Shown piece by piece: positions 16,713-23,680 of a DNA stretch of 26,283 nt. The position numbers and the translations under genes were made by a program. A model generated the notes under the pieces. That model was not told the origin of the DNA and did no database searches. It saw nothing but the letters and a program-made list of their open reading frames with translations. Source of the stretch: an uncultured Eubacteriales bacterium. GTDB taxonomy: Bacteria > Bacillota > Clostridia > Christensenellales > Borkfalkiaceae. Position 1 is the first letter of the stretch, and each line of letters opens with the position of its first letter. The stretch covers positions 1 through 26,283 of the forward strand of contig CABQND010000028.1 of assembly GCA_902465495.1 (NCBI GenBank), read 5' to 3'.

Positions 16713-16730
16713 TCGGCGTTTTTTCGCCGA
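16713..16730 (+). other. Hairpin abutting the spoVAC ribosome-binding site
   Basis: TCGGCG (16713-16718) pairs perfectly with CGCCGA (16725-16730) around a T6 loop. The next base begins the GGGAG ribosome site (16731-16735). It could tune access of ribosomes or set the spacing. Confidence 0.45.
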
Positions 16731-16742
16731 GGGAGAACAAAA

Positions 16743-17261
16743 ATGCAGGAGAATAATGCGCAAGGCGTTTGTAAAAACGGGAAGGCCTGTGCTTCACCCG
16801 AAGGCGGAACAGCCTCGCCGGGCGGAGTGAATAAGAATTATTTGGAATATGTACGGTCTTTAGCACCGCCGACAAAACATTTTCATAATTGTATCCGTGC
16901 ATTTATGGTCGGAGGGTTGATTTGTTGTATCGGACAATTCTTCCGTATTATTTTTGAAACGGTGTTCGGATTGTCGGGTGACATGCTTGCCGGGACAGTT
17001 TCCATGGCTCTTATTTTTCTGGGATGTTTGCTTACGGGATTGGGGGTATACGACCGAATCGGTAAAGCAGCGGGTGCGGGATCGATTGTTCCGATCACAG
17101 GATTTGCGAATTCGGTAGCTTCGCCCGCCCTTGAATTTAAAGCGGAAGGTATGATCACGGGGCTTGCGGCAAAAATGTTTATTGTTGCGGGACCGATTAT
17201 TGTTTACGGCGTACTTTCGGGGGCTGCGGTCGGGTTGATCTATTATTTTCTGAGTCTTTAA
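16743..17261 (+). CDS. spoVAC: Stage V sporulation protein AC (SpoVA membrane channel component)
   Basis: From the ATG at 16743 (GGGAG 7 bases upstream) the protein has 172 residues; a longer in-frame start at 16695 would run through the hairpin and lacks support. After a hydrophilic 45-residue head come family blocks: HNCIRAFMVGGLICCIGQ, MALIFLGCLLTGLGVYDRIGKAAGAGSIVPITGFANSV, and SPALEFKAEGMITGLAAKMFIVAGPIIVYGV. About four to five membrane segments are present. SpoVAC belongs to the SpoVA complex, which carries calcium-dipicolinate into the forming spore and out at germination. The usual neighbours spoVAD and spoVAE are absent; a shared hairpin and dapB follow instead. The head is longer than in typical family members. 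Confidence 0.93.
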   Translation: MQENNAQGVCKNGKACASPEGGTASPGGVNKNYLEYVRSLAPPTKHFHNCIRAFMVGGLICCIGQFFRIIFETVFGLSGDMLAGTVSMALIFLGCLLTGLGVYDRIGKAAGAGSIVPITGFANSVASPALEFKAEGMITGLAAKMFIVAGPIIVYGVLSGAAVGLIYYFLSL

Positions 17262-17266
17262 ATGAA

Positions 17267-17303
17267 AGAGCCTTCGTGCGGAAATTTTCTGCGCGAAGGC
17301 TCT
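17267..17303. terminator. Hairpin between convergent spoVAC and dapB, probable two-way terminator
   Basis: AGAGCCTTCG (17267-17276) pairs perfectly with CGAAGGCTCT (17294-17303), and an inner imperfect stem extends it. T-rich but broken tracts follow on both strands. It is the only hairpin in the 105-base gap between the two facing genes. Confidence 0.7.
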
Positions 17304-17366
17304 TATGATTTATTTGTTATTCGTGATGGGAATTTTTTATTGTAAAATATGTGCGCTCATATAAAA

Positions 17367-18125
17367 TTATTCGTCTGCAAGGACATTCTGCATATCGTAT
17401 TTTCCGGCTGGTTTCCCACACATGAATTTTGCCGCGCGAACGGCTCCTGCCGCAAATACGCGTTTGCTGCGCGCGCTGTGAGACAGGGTAATAATTTCGT
17501 CATCGCCCGCAAACATAACTTCATGTTCTCCGACAATGGTACCGCCGCGCACCGCATGGATTCCGATTTCCTGTTTTTTCCGCGCGCCGACCATGCCTTC
17601 GCGCCCGTAGACGAATTGTTTGCCGTCGGCAAACGCTTCATTTGCGCTTTCTGCAAGCATGAGAGCTGTGCCTGAAGGCGCATCTTTTTTAAGGTTGTGG
17701 TGCTTTTCGATAATTTCGATGTCAAAGTTTTCACCAAGGAAAGCTGCGGCTTGTTTGACCAGCTTTTGCAGGAGATTGATTCCTACGGACAGGTTTGCTG
17801 TTTTAAACAGGGGGACTTCTTTTGCTGCGGCATCGATCTGCGAAAGTTGAACAGGGGTATATCCCGTAGCGGCGAGAATGACAGCCGCTCCCGATTTTTT
17901 CGTGAAGGTAAGAACGTTATCAAGATTCGCAGCGCTGGAAAAGTCGATGACAACGTCAACCTTTTCCCGGATGCGGTCAAATGATTTGTATACGGGAACG
18001 CCGCATATTTCTCCTTCTTTGAGGTCTACGCCGCAGACGCATTGCGTCTGATCGTCCGCTGAAACAAGTTCGAGAACCGTTCTGCCCATATGGCCGCAGA
18101 TTCCGCTGATCAGAATATTTATCAT
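17367..18125 (-). CDS. dapB: 4-hydroxy-tetrahydrodipicolinate reductase
   Basis: This 252-residue enzyme reduces 4-hydroxy-tetrahydrodipicolinate with NAD(P)H in the cytoplasm, the second committed step of the lysine and diaminopimelate branch. The N-terminal Rossmann loop is SGICGHMGR (residues 7-15). The active-site block is EKHHNLKKDAPSGTA (residues 140-154), with His142, His143 and Lys146 at the catalytic positions. GGTIVGEHEVMFAG is a further family segment. AAGGAG lies 8 bases before the ATG. It is the last gene of asd-dapA-dapB on the minus strand. A GC-rich hairpin in the 113-base gap after dapA may lower its transcription. Confidence 0.97.
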   Translation of the reverse strand: MINILISGICGHMGRTVLELVSADDQTQCVCGVDLKEGEICGVPVYKSFDRIREKVDVVIDFSSAANLDNVLTFTKKSGAAVILAATGYTPVQLSQIDAAAKEVPLFKTANLSVGINLLQKLVKQAAAFLGENFDIEIIEKHHNLKKDAPSGTALMLAESANEAFADGKQFVYGREGMVGARKKQEIGIHAVRGGTIVGEHEVMFAGDDEIITLSHSARSKRVFAAGAVRAAKFMCGKPAGKYDMQNVLADE

Positions 18126-18147
18126 AAAAATAACTCCTTGTCAAAAT

Positions 18148-18166
18148 CCCCGCGCAATGCGCGGGG
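18148..18166 (-). other. GC-rich hairpin between dapA and dapB
   Basis: CCCCGCGC-ATT-GCGCGGGG (read on the minus strand) is a perfect 8-bp stem, extended by A/T pairs and followed by ATTTTG. It resembles a weak terminator or a processing site and lies just upstream of the dapB ribosome site. Confidence 0.6.
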
Positions 18167-18238
18167 AAATTTTCGGGTACAGCAGTGCATCCGAAAGGTT
18201 TGGCGAAAATCGCCGGTAAAATGAGAGCTTCTTGTATA

Positions 18239-19132
18239 TCAGTCAACCACTTTCAAACCAAAATCGGTAAGGACTTTGCGAAGCTGATCTTTGTGTGCGG
18301 GTTCGAGTTCGGTTAAAGGAGGACGCGGAACACCGCCTTCCAGTCCGATCATCTGTGCGGCAGCCTTAGCCGGGATGGGATTGACTTCCATAAACATCGC
18401 GTCAATAAGGGGCAGCATTCTGTCTTGAATTTCATTTGCCGCGGCGAGGTTGTGTTCCTGCATGAAATCATAAAGCATTTTGGTCTCTTTCGGAATTATG
18501 TTGGATGCCACCGAAATGAGCCCTGCGCCGCCGATCGCGAGGATAGGGAGGTTCAGATTGTCATCACCCGAATACAGATCGCATTTCCCGCGGATTCTGC
18601 GCATGGTTTCGCAGATCTGTTCCATATTCCCGCACGCTTCCTTTACACCTGCAATATTGGGAAGGGTTGCAATTCTTTCCATTGTTGCAGGCAGAATATT
18701 TACGCCCGTACGCGGGGGGACATTGTAACAGATGATGGGAATATGCACGGCTTCTGCAATTGTTTTATAATATTCATAGATACCGTTCTGTGTGCATTTG
18801 TTGTAGTAGGGTGTAACGACAAGTAAGCCATCGGCGCCCATTTCCTGTGCTTTTAAGCTTGCTTCGACGGCCTGCGCGGTATTGTTGGAACCGCTCCCGA
18901 ACACAATTTTTGCGCGCCCCTGAACTTTTTGCACGGAAAAGCGCATAACCTCTTCTTTTTCAGCGGCGGTCATCGTTGCCGGTTCGCCTGTTGTGCCTAA
19001 AATAACAAGAACGTCCGTGCCGTTTTCGATCTGATATTCGATCATTCTGCCGAAGGCGTCGAAATTAACTTTCCCGTTTTTGTCAAACGGAGTGATCATG
19101 GCAGTTGCGGTGCCGTGAAAGAAACCCAACAT
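18239..19132 (-). CDS. dapA: 4-hydroxy-tetrahydrodipicolinate synthase
   Basis: This 297-residue TIM-barrel enzyme condenses aspartate semialdehyde with pyruvate. Lys164 in IAGVKEA is the Schiff-base lysine. Tyr136 in CYNVPPRTG is the proton-relay tyrosine. ILGTTGEPATM (residues 44-54) carries the pyruvate-carboxylate TTGE motif, with P in place of the more common A or S after it. GGGAGG stands in front of the ATG. It is in the middle of the lysine-riboswitch operon, 114 bases after asd. Its product feeds both cell-wall diaminopimelate/lysine and dipicolinate. Length and motifs fit the family fully. Confidence 0.97.
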   Translation of the reverse strand: MLGFFHGTATAMITPFDKNGKVNFDAFGRMIEYQIENGTDVLVILGTTGEPATMTAAEKEEVMRFSVQKVQGRAKIVFGSGSNNTAQAVEASLKAQEMGADGLLVVTPYYNKCTQNGIYEYYKTIAEAVHIPIICYNVPPRTGVNILPATMERIATLPNIAGVKEACGNMEQICETMRRIRGKCDLYSGDDNLNLPILAIGGAGLISVASNIIPKETKMLYDFMQEHNLAAANEIQDRMLPLIDAMFMEVNPIPAKAAAQMIGLEGGVPRPPLTELEPAHKDQLRKVLTDFGLKVVD

Positions 19133-19185
19133 GTTGTATCCTCCCTCATAGATTGGATTGCCCGATCCGCTTTGCGGTGCGGGGT

Positions 19186-19210
19186 GCGGTTGCGCCGCAA
19201 CCGCTTTTTT
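19186..19210 (+). terminator. Plus-strand intrinsic terminator inside the minus-strand asd-dapA gap
   Basis: GCGGTTG (19186-19192) pairs with CAACCGC (19198-19204) around CGCCG and is followed by TTTTTT on the plus strand. On the minus strand the T-run lies on the wrong side, so it should not stop asd-dapA transcription. It would end any antisense transcript. Confidence 0.6.
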
Positions 19211-19246
19211 GGTGTATTGTATGCGGGCTGACCCGCTTTTGTTCGC

Positions 19247-20323
19247 TCAGATATAGTTCTGTGCGCAGAGCAGTTCTGCCATCAAAACGGCTCCGCCGGC
19301 TGCGCCGCGCAGAGTGTTATGGGAAAGACAAACGAACTTATAATCGAACACGATGTCTTCACGCAGTCTGCCTAAGGATACGGCCATGCCGTTTTCGAGC
19401 ATGCGATCGAGTTTCGCTTGCGGACGGTTGTCTTCTTCAAAGTAGTGCAAGAACTGTTTCGGTGCAGAGGGGAGTTGGAGTTCTTGCGGCACGCCTGAAA
19501 ACTCTGCCCAAGCCTTTAAAATTTCCTCTTGGGAGGGTTTTTTGTCAAAAGAAACAAAGACGGCTGCGGTGTGACCGTCCGAAACGGGTACCCGCAGACA
19601 CTGTGCGGTGATTTTCGGCGCGGTTGCATCGACGATTTTGTCTCCTGCGATATGTCCCCAGATTTTCAGAGGTTCGCGTTCGGATTTTTCTTCTTCGCCG
19701 CCGATATAGGGGATGACGTTATCGAGAATTTCGGGCATGCGGTCAAAAGTCTTTCCTGCGCCGCTGATTGCCTGATAGGTCGTGACAGCCACTTTGGAAA
19801 CGCCGTATTTCATGAGCGGGTGCAGCGCCGGAACATAGCTTTGCAAAGAGCAGTTGCTTTTAACGGCAATGAATCCGCGTTTAGTGCCCAAGCGCTTTTT
19901 CTGTGCATCAATGATCTTTGCGTGGTCGGGGTTGATCTCGGGGATGATCATCGGCACGTCCGGCGTTCCGCGGTGCGCGGAGTTATTGGAAATGACGGGG
20001 ATCTCCGCTTTCGCGTATTTTTCCTCAAGAGCACGGATTTCTTCCTTTTTCATGTTGACTGCGCAGAACACGAAATCTACCATACCTGCGATTTTATCGA
20101 TGTCTTTTTCGGCGTCAAACACGATCATGTCTGCGAATTTTTCGGGGATGGGGGAAGTCATAGCCCATCTGCCGGCGACTGCGTCGCGGTATTTCTTGCC
20201 TGCCGACGAAGGGGAAGCCGCAAGTGCCTTTACATGGAACCAGGGGTGGTTTTCAAGGAGCAGGCAAAAGCGCTGTCCAACCATTCCGGTTGCGCCGATC
20301 ACGGCGACGTTGTACTGTTTCAT
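19247..20323 (-). CDS. asd: Aspartate-semialdehyde dehydrogenase
   Basis: This 358-residue enzyme makes aspartate semialdehyde from aspartyl phosphate with NADPH. Residues 8-16 (VIGATGMVG) are the nucleotide-binding loop. Cys158 in KSNCS is the catalytic cysteine. TYQAISGAGK follows as the next family block, and the substrate-binding region reads RVPVSDGHTAAVFV. The KSNCS block, with lysine before it, and overall length match the archaeal/fungal-like Asd type rather than the E. coli type. AGGAG precedes the ATG. It is the first gene after the lysine riboswitch and supplies the substrate of DapA encoded next. Confidence 0.96.
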   Translation of the reverse strand: MKQYNVAVIGATGMVGQRFCLLLENHPWFHVKALAASPSSAGKKYRDAVAGRWAMTSPIPEKFADMIVFDAEKDIDKIAGMVDFVFCAVNMKKEEIRALEEKYAKAEIPVISNNSAHRGTPDVPMIIPEINPDHAKIIDAQKKRLGTKRGFIAVKSNCSLQSYVPALHPLMKYGVSKVAVTTYQAISGAGKTFDRMPEILDNVIPYIGGEEEKSEREPLKIWGHIAGDKIVDATAPKITAQCLRVPVSDGHTAAVFVSFDKKPSQEEILKAWAEFSGVPQELQLPSAPKQFLHYFEEDNRPQAKLDRMLENGMAVSLGRLREDIVFDYKFVCLSHNTLRGAAGGAVLMAELLCAQNYI

Positions 20324-20375
20324 ATCAAAATTCTCCTGAAAAATATTTCTCGGTTTGCTAGCTGGCTTGGGAAAT

Positions 20376-20403
20376 AAAAAAGCGGTGCCGAAAAGGACAC
20401 CGC
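20376..20403 (-). terminator. Lysine riboswitch terminator
   Basis: On the minus strand GCGGTG pairs with CACCGC, with a partly paired interior, and is followed by TTTTTTATTT. It sits between the aptamer and asd, as expected for a riboswitch that stops transcription when lysine binds. Confidence 0.85.
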
Positions 20404-20448
20404 GTAAAAGACAGAGCAGAGGCCCGACAGTTTTGCCGGATCTTGTTT

Positions 20449-20624
20449 TGCTTAAAATAGTTCTCCACTCGCGGTGACAGTCGGGCGGGTATTCTCCCGC
20501 GCGCCCGGCGACGACAGTGCGGTTTGCTGGCCGTGCCTCGGCGGAGATGCCCTTTTCTTACGTCGGAGAAAACCGCTCTCCATAAGACGAAAGTACTGAT
20601 GCTCATCCGCTCCTCTATTCAGCA
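20449..20624 (-). promoter_or_regulatory. Lysine riboswitch (L-box) controlling asd-dapA-dapB
   Basis: Read on the minus strand, P1 pairs TGCTGAATAG (20624-20615) with CTATTTTAAGCA (20460-20449). Inside are the L-box landmarks TAGAGGAGCGG, CAGTAC, CTCCGCCGAGGC, and the 3' conserved GACTGTCACCGCGAGTGGAG. The lengths, the terminator about 50 bases downstream and the lysine-pathway genes all agree. Lysine binding should favour the terminator and lower expression of the operon. Confidence 0.95.
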
Positions 20625-20629
20625 TACAG

Positions 20630-20658
20630 ATTTTAACACACTATTGCGCAAATGTCAA
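20630..20658 (-). promoter_or_regulatory. Sigma-A promoter of the lysine riboswitch operon
   Basis: On the minus strand TTGACA (20658-20653), a 17-base spacer and TAAAAT (20635-20630) are present. The start would fall at about 20623, right at riboswitch P1. Confidence 0.88.
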
Positions 20659-20689
20659 AGAATTTTTTCGATTGTACACAACAATTTAA

Positions 20690-20718
20690 TTGAAAAAATT
20701 TCCTCTTTGCGCTATAAT
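20690..20718 (+). promoter_or_regulatory. Sigma-A promoter of the hslO region operon
   Basis: TTGAAA (20690-20695), a 17-base spacer and TATAAT (20713-20718) lie about 40 bases before the membrane-protein start. It is divergent from the asd promoter, with about 30 bases between the two -35 boxes. Confidence 0.85.
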
Positions 20719-20759
20719 GATAAGAAAGTTGTAAAAAGCAAAAACATTGCGGAGGCGAT

Positions 20760-22028
20760 ATGGCACAACAAGGCGAGAAAAAAGGATTTATAGCTCGTAT
20801 GCTCGAAGGTAAGGAGCGCGATGAGGAATATGCGCGCAGTACATTGCCGACGAGCCGTTGGGCTCTCTTTTGGGATATATTCAAAGGCAGGTTTTCGAAA
20901 CTTGTAATTGTAAACCTGCTTATGCTCATCTTTTTTATACCTCTGATCCTTGTCTACTTTTTCCGTTCAACGATGCTCGGTTTGCAGGCATCGTGGATGC
21001 CTTTTGCTTCGTGGATGGGGGTAGGATATCCTGCGATGCCGAATTTGACGGGCCTTCCGCAGGAACTTATATTTTCCACGAACGTATTTTACGGTGCGTT
21101 GATGATCGTAGCAGGGCTGATCGCGGCGGTCGGTATCTCGGGCGGAATGTATGTTATCCGTAATATGGTTTGGACGGAAGGCATTTTCGTCGCAAACGAT
21201 TTTTGGCGCGGGATCAAGATCAATATCGTGGTTGTTTTGCAATCGACGTTGTTTTATGGCGTGATGCTGTATCTGTTCAGCGTTTCGATCAGCTGGAGCA
21301 ATTGGATGATCGCAACGGGCGAAGGGAATACGGTGTTAGTCACTATTTCCAAAGTCATATCATATGTCGCGATTTTGATCGTATCATTGATGTATTTGTG
21401 GATGCTTTCGATGGGCGGGAACTATAAACTGAAATTTTTCCAGCTTTTGCGAAATTCTTTCCTGATGACGTTCGGGTTGATCTTCCAGAATATTTTCTTT
21501 GCTTTCCTGATGATGATCCCCGTGATTTTAGTGTTGATCGGAAGTTTCTTCCAAATCATCGGGTATGTTTTGCTGATCCTTCTCGGCATTTCATATATGC
21601 TTTTGGTTTGGTTCGATTATTCGCAGTGGGCGTTTGATAAATTCTTTGAATCCAAGCGCGAAGGCGGAAAAGTCAATCGCGGCATTTACCCGAAGGGCAA
21701 AGGCGGCGATCAGAGCAAGGCAGTGCAGGAATATCAGAAAAATTTGGAAGCGGCGATGAGTGTCAAATCCGACCTGTCTTCCCGTCCGATCAAGCCGATC
21801 ACGGACGATTTGAAAGTGTACGAGCTTCCCGAATCGTTCTCGCGCGATGATCTGAAAAAACTGCGCGAGTCCAAAGAATTGATTGTAGAGGATACCGAAA
21901 AGTACGCCGAAGAGCATAAGAACGACGAGAAATATGTCGTTTACAATGCGCAGTTCGAGAAGAAGGAAGAGCCTGCCGAAGAAGAGAACGGCAAGAAAAA
22001 ATCGGGCAAGAAGGAAAAGAAGAAATGA
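20760..22028 (+). CDS. DUF624-like multi-spanning membrane protein with highly charged C-terminal tail
   Basis: This 422-residue protein has no signal peptide. About six hydrophobic segments lie between residues 45 and 295, beginning LVIVNLLMLIFFIPLILVYFF. The layout and the segment GMYVIRNMVWTEGIFVANDFWRGIKIN resemble the DUF624/YesL family, whose members often sit beside carbohydrate ABC transporters and whose function is not established. The C-terminal 125 residues are cytoplasmic, very rich in Lys and Glu, and end in GKKKSGKKEKKK. GGAGG lies 4 bases before the ATG. Its stop overlaps the next start (ATGA). It is the first gene of a five-gene plus-strand set. Function unknown. Confidence 0.78.
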   Translation: MAQQGEKKGFIARMLEGKERDEEYARSTLPTSRWALFWDIFKGRFSKLVIVNLLMLIFFIPLILVYFFRSTMLGLQASWMPFASWMGVGYPAMPNLTGLPQELIFSTNVFYGALMIVAGLIAAVGISGGMYVIRNMVWTEGIFVANDFWRGIKINIVVVLQSTLFYGVMLYLFSVSISWSNWMIATGEGNTVLVTISKVISYVAILIVSLMYLWMLSMGGNYKLKFFQLLRNSFLMTFGLIFQNIFFAFLMMIPVILVLIGSFFQIIGYVLLILLGISYMLLVWFDYSQWAFDKFFESKREGGKVNRGIYPKGKGGDQSKAVQEYQKNLEAAMSVKSDLSSRPIKPITDDLKVYELPESFSRDDLKKLRESKELIVEDTEKYAEEHKNDEKYVVYNAQFEKKEEPAEEENGKKKSGKKEKKK

Positions 22029-22762
22029 CGCACGACGCGTACGCTTCGCTTGCCGAATGGTTTGAATATCTCAATGCAGACTGCGACTATGAAAAATGGT
22101 CGCAGTACTTATATGAGCGCCTGTGCGGACTGGGTATATCAGCAGGCCGCGGACTGGACATCGGTTGCGGGAGCGGCGCATTTACGCGTCGGCTTGCGCG
22201 CAAAGGCTTTGCGATGACGGGCTATGACATAAGCGCGGGAATGCTCGCCAAGGCGGAAGCGCTCAGTGCAAAAGAAGGGGTTTTTCCGCAATATGTCCTT
22301 GCGGATGCGCGAAAAGTGCATGTTTTAGGCGGGCGCGCCGATTTTGCGGTATGCGTCAACGATTGCCTGAACTATATTCCCGCGCCGGATATATCTTCGT
22401 TTTTCAAGAGAATGGTCGCCTGTTTGCGTAAAGGCGGGGCGCTTTTGTTTGATGTATCATCGCCTTATAAATTACGTGAGATAATCGGGAACAACACCTT
22501 TTGCGAGGACCGTGACGAACTGGCGTATCTTTGGTTCAATACACTGTTTGAAGACCGTGTGGAAATGGAGATCACGCTTTTTGTGCGCGGTGCGGACGCG
22601 CGTTTTTCGAGGGAAGAAGAGCGGCATGTGCAATACATTCACGAAGCGACATTTTTGCGAAGTGCGGCAGAGTCGGCGGGCTTTACCGTGCACGGAATCG
22701 AAGGAGCGTTCGGGGATAAAAGCGACCGTACGCGATTGAATTTCATCTGTACCCGCCGCTAA
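22025..22762 (+). CDS. Class I SAM-dependent methyltransferase
   Basis: The 245-residue protein has a Rossmann methyltransferase core: motif I LDIGCGSG (residues 44-51), acidic residue Asp68 ending motif II (GYDIS), VCVNDCLNYI for motif IV, and LRKGGALLFDVSSPYKL for motif VI. The target is unknown. Small-molecule methyltransferases of the ubiE/methyltransferase-25 type share this arrangement. It overlaps the preceding membrane-protein gene by four bases, and 14 bases separate it from hslO, so it is part of the same transcript. No target-recognition or RNA-binding domain is visible. Confidence 0.9.
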   Translation: MTHDAYASLAEWFEYLNADCDYEKWSQYLYERLCGLGISAGRGLDIGCGSGAFTRRLARKGFAMTGYDISAGMLAKAEALSAKEGVFPQYVLADARKVHVLGGRADFAVCVNDCLNYIPAPDISSFFKRMVACLRKGGALLFDVSSPYKLREIIGNNTFCEDRDELAYLWFNTLFEDRVEMEITLFVRGADARFSREEERHVQYIHEATFLRSAAESAGFTVHGIEGAFGDKSDRTRLNFICTRR

Positions 22763-22776
22763 AAAGAGGAAAAATC

Positions 22777-23655
22777 ATGCAAAAAAAAGATGTGATCTTG
22801 CGCGGACTCGCGTTTGAAGGGGAAGTATCCGTTGCTGTTGCGGACACGACGCAACTTGTCAATGAAGCAATTCGCATTCACGGGCTTTCGCCTCTGGCGG
22901 CGGCAGCGCTTGGCAGAACCCTGACTGTTGCGGCATATATGTGTTCTTCGCTCAAAGCGGAGCGCGGTGCGTTGTCCGTATCGGTGAAAGGCAACGGTGT
23001 CGGCGGCAGTATTTATGTAAGCGGGGATAAATCGCTTCATATGCGCGGCTATATTGAAAATCCAAACGTCGATTTGCCGCCCAATGATAAGGGAAAATTG
23101 GATGTCGGCGGATGTGTCGGCAAGGAAGGATATCTGTCGGTCGTGCGCGATGACGGCGACAACCGCCCGTTTGTCGGGACGACGGCGCTTGTGAGCGGGG
23201 AGATCGGCGAGGATTTTGCCGCGTATTATGCGGAGAGCGAGCAGTTGCCGACAGCCATTGCAGTCGGTGTGAAGATCGGAAAAGACGGAAAATGCCTGGG
23301 GGCCGGAGGAGTCTTTTTACAGCCGATGCCGGGCGCCAAAGAAGAAAACATTCGAAAGGCAGAAGAGGCGATCTACCAATTTGGCGCAGTGAGTTCAATG
23401 CTGGAAAGACAGACGGCGGAAGAAATTTTGCAAGAATATTTCGGTTCGGTTAAATTTTACACCCTTTCGCCCGAATATAAGTGCAATTGCAGCAGAAATT
23501 ATATAGAGGGAGTGCTTGCCGCGATGGGGGAATCGGAGATTCGTTCGGTCATCGAAGAGCAGGGAAAGATCGAAGTGCATTGCCATTATTGCAACACGGA
23601 TTATATATTTACCCCCGAAGAGGCGGAAGAGATCATCCGCCGTGCGCGCGGCTAA
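22777..23655 (+). CDS. hslO: Hsp33 redox-regulated chaperone
   Basis: This 292-residue cytoplasmic chaperone becomes active under oxidative stress when it releases zinc and forms disulfides. The family zinc ligands are present: CxC at Cys236 and Cys238, and CxxC at Cys269 and Cys272. The N-terminal substrate-binding core begins RGLAFEGEVSVAVADTT and includes the GNGVGGSIYV and PPNDKGKLDVGGCVGKEG stretches. GAGG lies about 7 bases before the ATG. It is third in the five-gene set, between a methyltransferase and a TPR protein. The length is standard, and all four cysteines argue for a working redox switch. Confidence 0.97.
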   Translation: MQKKDVILRGLAFEGEVSVAVADTTQLVNEAIRIHGLSPLAAAALGRTLTVAAYMCSSLKAERGALSVSVKGNGVGGSIYVSGDKSLHMRGYIENPNVDLPPNDKGKLDVGGCVGKEGYLSVVRDDGDNRPFVGTTALVSGEIGEDFAAYYAESEQLPTAIAVGVKIGKDGKCLGAGGVFLQPMPGAKEENIRKAEEAIYQFGAVSSMLERQTAEEILQEYFGSVKFYTLSPEYKCNCSRNYIEGVLAAMGESEIRSVIEEQGKIEVHCHYCNTDYIFTPEEAEEIIRRARG

Positions 23656-23680
23656 ACGGCGCGTATAAAGCGAGGAAGGA

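Noticed and set aside
16695..16742. Upstream ATG for SpoVAC
   Set aside because: It would translate through the T6 hairpin and the GGGAG site that fits the ATG at 16743. The extra residues match nothing in the family.
17977..18246. An 89-residue minus-strand frame from the dapA end into dapB
   Set aside because: It overlaps dapB in another frame and reads through the GC hairpin, and no ribosome site suits it.
20376..20624. A T-box leader before asd
   Set aside because: There is no T-box sequence (TGGNACCGCG) or specifier stem, and the L-box landmarks fit a lysine riboswitch much better.
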